64,000 nt of DNA. It comes from a bacterium. Its GTDB lineage: Bacteria; Bacteroidota; Ignavibacteria; SZUA-365. The notes under the pieces are model-generated. The model had not been told where the DNA came from and did not search any database. It saw only the letters and a list, made by a program, of their open reading frames with translations. Position 1 is the stretch's first letter. The number at the start of each line of letters is the position of its first letter. The position numbers and the translations under genes were made by a program. Below, piece after piece: positions 61,380 to 64,000 of this stretch. The DNA lies in contig JAHLLD010000002.1 of NCBI GenBank assembly GCA_020444325.1, forward strand, positions 62,001-126,000. The letters are read 5' to 3'.

Positions 61380-62865
61380 GATCACGGCACAACAGCTCCG
61401 TGGTTTCCACTCATGGGCGCAGAGGAATATTCCGGGCGTGGGCTTCATCGTACTCGGTCGACGGACGTTCGGCATCCTGCTGCTCCTGTATTTCCTGCTT
61501 TTCCCATTCCTGCTGCTGCTCAGCTTCGGTGAGTTTGCGCGCTCGTTTGAATCGATGGCATTGAGCGTGTTCCTCGCGCTGGTGGATTTTGATCATACCA
61601 GTCTCTTTCTCCGTGGCGACGTGATGGAACACTGGGTGGCGGCGTTGTTTATCATCGTCATGCCCATCGTGCTCTGGCATCTCAACCGGCGGCGGCTCCG
61701 TCAGCTCGTGCTTGACGGCGACGAACACGAACTCAGTCAATGGACACTGGCCTGGAGAGAGTTCAAGAAGAACAGAGTCGCAGCTTCCGCAATGGTCGTC
61801 ATCATTCTTCTCTACACCATGGCATTTCTCTGTCCCTTCCTCGCGCCTTTCAATCCGAATGTCTTCGAGGACGGGCTTGTCACGAAATTCAAGCCGCCGC
61901 TGAGCAGCGTAACAGTTCTGCAACTGAAGGAACCGCGTATCCGCTCGATCGGCATAGAATCCCTTCAGCTCGATACCGACTATCCTTCCGTCGTGCGAGA
62001 CCTGGTATTGGTGAACAAGGAGCTGATGGAAGAAAACTTCAGTGCCCAGTGGGCGGTGGATGCCTTTCGCGTCGAAGGCGCCCAGGTCATGGCGACGGTG
62101 AAAGACAGCCTGCGCACGATGCCTGTCTCGCAGATGGTCAGTACGGATCCAGATGAGTTTTCCGGTACACGCACCTATCTGCTTGGGACGGACGGGTATG
62201 GACGTGATATTCTGAGCCGCATTCTCTATGGCTCACGGGTTTCACTCAGTCTCGGATTTATCGCCGTTCTGCTTTCGGTATCCCTCGGCACATTCGTGGG
62301 ACTGATGGCTGGATACTTCGGACGATACGCCGACAGCATTCTCATGCGTATCGTCGATATCCTTCTTGCCTTTCCGGCGCTCTTTCTGATTCTGATCATC
62401 ATCTCCGCATTCGAGAGCATCGCTGTCCCACGTGTGGTACTCATTGTGCTGGTACTGGGTCTCACCTCGTGGATGGGGATTTCTCGCCTCGTTCGCGGTG
62501 AAGTGTTATCGGTGAAGGAACGGGAATTTGTCATTGCCGCCAGAACGCTGGGACTCGGACATGCACGTATCCTCACGCGTCATATCCTGCCGAATATTCT
62601 CACCCCCATCATTGTGAATGCGACACTACGGATTGGTGGCATCATTCTCGTCGAAGCTGCTCTCAGTTTTCTGAATATCGGCGTGCAGCCACCGACCGCG
62701 AGCTGGGGGAATATTATTTTCGAAGGGAAAGATTATCTTTCCAATGCATGGTGGGTGTCCACACTGCCCGGTTTTGCCATCGTTGTCGTCGTCGTCTGTT
62801 TCAACCTTATGGGTGATGGATTGCGCGACGCCTTCGATCCCATGCTCAACAATGAACGTCTCTGA
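61372..62865 (+). CDS. ABC transporter permease, DppC type with N-terminal extension
   Basis: A 497-residue permease, much longer than the usual 280-300. Residues 1-125 hold two extra membrane helices (about 25-50 and 95-115). The regular first helix (SAMVVIILLYTMAFLCPFLAP) begins near 135. A large extracytoplasmic insertion fills about 160-265. The core follows, with GTDGYGRDILSRILYGSRVS, AARTLGLGHARILTRHILPN (EAA motif) and LSFLNIGVQPPTASWGNII. The N-terminal extension occurs in some peptide permeases of this family. Its ATG overlaps the DppB stop. No ATPase gene follows, so the ATPase must be encoded elsewhere. Confidence 0.92.
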   Translation: MTEITAQQLRGFHSWAQRNIPGVGFIVLGRRTFGILLLLYFLLFPFLLLLSFGEFARSFESMALSVFLALVDFDHTSLFLRGDVMEHWVAALFIIVMPIVLWHLNRRRLRQLVLDGDEHELSQWTLAWREFKKNRVAASAMVVIILLYTMAFLCPFLAPFNPNVFEDGLVTKFKPPLSSVTVLQLKEPRIRSIGIESLQLDTDYPSVVRDLVLVNKELMEENFSAQWAVDAFRVEGAQVMATVKDSLRTMPVSQMVSTDPDEFSGTRTYLLGTDGYGRDILSRILYGSRVSLSLGFIAVLLSVSLGTFVGLMAGYFGRYADSILMRIVDILLAFPALFLILIIISAFESIAVPRVVLIVLVLGLTSWMGISRLVRGEVLSVKEREFVIAARTLGLGHARILTRHILPNILTPIIVNATLRIGGIILVEAALSFLNIGVQPPTASWGNIIFEGKDYLSNAWWVSTLPGFAIVVVVVCFNLMGDGLRDAFDPMLNNERL

Positions 62866-62879
62866 TCTGGAGGAATGGC

Positions 62880-63110
62880 ATGACCAGTGTCGAACAGCAT
62901 AAACTTATACGGGAGCTGAGGGACTACGAACAGCGCATGAACCGTGAGGAGCAGGAACGCTTCGATATGTACAGAAAGAGGGACAAGGACGACGAAGATC
63001 TTGACCGGCTCTCGAAGCAGAAACTGCAGGAAATGTACGACAAGTATGTAGTCGCCAACCGACCGAAAGGGAATCCCCTGGACGCCCTCTTCGGCGGAAA
63101 GCCGGAGTAG
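62880..63110 (+). CDS. Small charged coiled-coil protein, unknown
   Basis: A 76-residue protein rich in Glu, Lys and Arg, predicted to be one long helix (LIRELRDYEQRMNREEQERF, KRDKDDEDLDRLSKQKLQ), with a short ending LDALFGGKPE. GGAGG precedes the ATG. It is 14 nt after the permease gene, so it is probably the last gene of the transporter operon. Function unknown. Confidence 0.65.
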   Translation: MTSVEQHKLIRELRDYEQRMNREEQERFDMYRKRDKDDEDLDRLSKQKLQEMYDKYVVANRPKGNPLDALFGGKPE

Positions 63111-63145
63111 TCATTGCCCCGCGACGGTGGATTGCGTATTTTCTC

Positions 63146-63171
63146 GCGGGCATATTCTGCCCGTTTTCTTT
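63146..63171 (+). terminator. Terminator of the transporter operon
   Basis: CGGGCA-TATTC-TGCCCG followed by TTTTCTTT, 36 nt after the small protein gene. Confidence 0.75.
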
Positions 63172-63193
63172 AGCTCACTGACCGGATCCCTGT

Positions 63194-64000
63194 GTGAAAG
63201 AACAGCAGCGCAACGAAATCAAAGTAGGATTGACAGTCCTCGTCGGCATTATCATTCTGTTCCTCGGATTTTTCATCTTCAAGGACTGGAGTGTCGGGCG
63301 TGCGGAGTACCCTGTGCACATGCGCTTTCCCGTGTCCGCTGGTCTCGCGCTGGGCGATCAGGTTTCCGTAAACGGTGTGCGTTCCGGGAAGGTTGTGTCG
63401 GTGGAACTGTCTGATGCCGGCGTCGACGTCGTCGCTTCAATGCACAGTGAAGTGGTCGTACGCGAGAACGCGCTTCCGGTGATTCAGATGCTCGAGCTGA
63501 TGGGAGGCAAGAAAATTGAAATCCTCCAGGGAGCGGATGGTGCGCCACTCGGTCCGGATGATGTCCTCCATGGTGAGGTGGATCCGGATATCGCAGGTGC
63601 GCTCGGCATCGTCGGGGATATGGAAGGGAATGTCCGCACCATCGCCACGCAGGCGGATTCTCTGCTTCGTGGGGTCAACGCCATTGTCAATGACAGTGCA
63701 TTTACCCGGTCTCTCAAGGAGACGGTGACGAACCTGCACACGCTGACATCGGAATTACGCGGGTACTTGACACGCAACAGCAGAAATATCGACGATCTCA
63801 CGGTCAACATGACCAGGCTCACCGGCAAGGTGGACACGATGCTGACGGAACTGCATCCCGCCATAGCAGGCAGTCTTGAGAAAACGGGCCGCGTTCTCGA
63901 CGGAGCTGATACACTCATTACCGATGTGCGTGGGCTGGTCACTGAAATTCGTGACTCCCGTGGACTGCTGCATACTGCTATTCATGATACTGCGCTAGTC
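63194..64000 (+). CDS. MCE/MlaD-family protein, cut by the window end
   Basis: A reading frame from GTG at 63194 that stays open to the last base (269 codons), so the gene is incomplete here. It begins MKEQQRNEIKVGLTVLVGII, with one membrane helix at about residues 10-30. An MCE domain follows at about 38-115 (VHMRFPVSAGLALGDQVSVN, GVRSGKVVSVEL, ENALPVIQMLELMGGKKIEI). After that comes a long helical region that would line the tunnel in MCE proteins. It is the substrate-carrying subunit of an Mla-like lipid transport system between the membranes. Partners (permease, ATPase) would lie outside the window or elsewhere. No ATG start gives the membrane helix, hence GTG. Confidence 0.88.
   Translation, partial: MKEQQRNEIKVGLTVLVGIIILFLGFFIFKDWSVGRAEYPVHMRFPVSAGLALGDQVSVNGVRSGKVVSVELSDAGVDVVASMHSEVVVRENALPVIQMLELMGGKKIEILQGADGAPLGPDDVLHGEVDPDIAGALGIVGDMEGNVRTIATQADSLLRGVNAIVNDSAFTRSLKETVTNLHTLTSELRGYLTRNSRNIDDLTVNMTRLTGKVDTMLTELHPAIAGSLEKTGRVLDGADTLITDVRGLVTEIRDSRGLLHTAIHDTALV

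Overview
The window is 64 kb of a bacterial chromosome with about 57% GC by eye. It looks like the Fibrobacterota-Chlorobiota-Bacteroidota (FCB) superphylum, perhaps a high-GC lineage near Chlorobiota/Ignavibacteria; the phylum cannot be fixed from sequence alone. The clues are three secreted proteins with type IX secretion (T9SS) C-terminal sorting domains, a GWxTD-domain protein, TonB proteins with N-terminal anchors, a bacterial sphingolipid gene set, a YbeY with the GYDD motif variant, and two candidate promoters of the Bacteroidota kind (TTG, about 20 bp, TAnnTTT). I see no phage, no insertion sequence, no CRISPR array and no rRNA operon.

Layout. 1-2 kb: a lipoprotein and two TonB paralogues. 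2.2 kb: tRNA-Leu(CAG) with a terminator, then a cluster of hairpins. 2.6-9.05 kb: two tandem paralogous von Willebrand A (VWA)/Ig-like T9SS proteins, each 1033 aa, each followed by an array of short palindromes. 9.3 kb: an alkyladenine DNA glycosylase. 10.1-16.7 kb: a four-gene redox operon (double RAM-like protein, NuoE-like, NuoF-like, and a large [2Fe-2S]-GltD-molybdopterin-oxidoreductase fusion). It resembles the Stn/Nfn transhydrogenase and bifurcating dehydrogenase families, but its formate-dehydrogenase-like domain lacks the catalytic Cys/Sec. 16.7-20.2 kb: a 19-bp tandem repeat, a thioredoxin-like protein, an unknown protein, purM, a candidate structured RNA and tRNA-Gly(CCC). 20.3-26.6 kb: two RCK-domain ion-channel-like proteins and a PDZ-containing histidine kinase with its response regulator. 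26.8-30 kb: a secreted 5'-nucleotidase and an O-methyltransferase.

30-38 kb is a lysine-centred region. Convergent lysine-ketoglutarate reductase and saccharopine dehydrogenase genes (the eukaryotic bifunctional enzyme split in two) imply lysine breakdown. The set kamA/ablA, Na+/solute symporter and ablB implies synthesis of the osmolyte N-epsilon-acetyl-beta-lysine. A PfkB kinase lies between them. 38.3-40 kb is an ABC exporter. 40-46.2 kb is a six-gene minus-strand operon (serine palmitoyltransferase, ceramide-synthase-like GNAT protein, gatC, kdsB, rimO, GWxTD). A ceramide-reductase-like SDR follows glnS at 48.2 kb, so the three steps of bacterial ceramide synthesis may lie close together. 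49-53 kb: nadD, a glycosyltransferase, gltX, an unknown protein and ybeY. 53.4-58.6 kb: smg-like gene, topA, xer, hpf, hprK. 58.7-62.9 kb: a dipeptide-type ABC transporter lacking local ATPases. The window ends inside an MCE/MlaD-family gene that starts with GTG.

The most unusual material is not protein coding. Families of short perfect palindromes of the form X-GC-NNN-GC-X' have arms that differ from copy to copy but stay complementary, and they are arrayed after the T9SS genes. A second palindrome type (TATGCAG-NNN-CTGCATA) occurs both in intergenic DNA and inside the coding region of two T9SS sorting domains. There is also a candidate 150-nt structured RNA with its own promoter and terminator.
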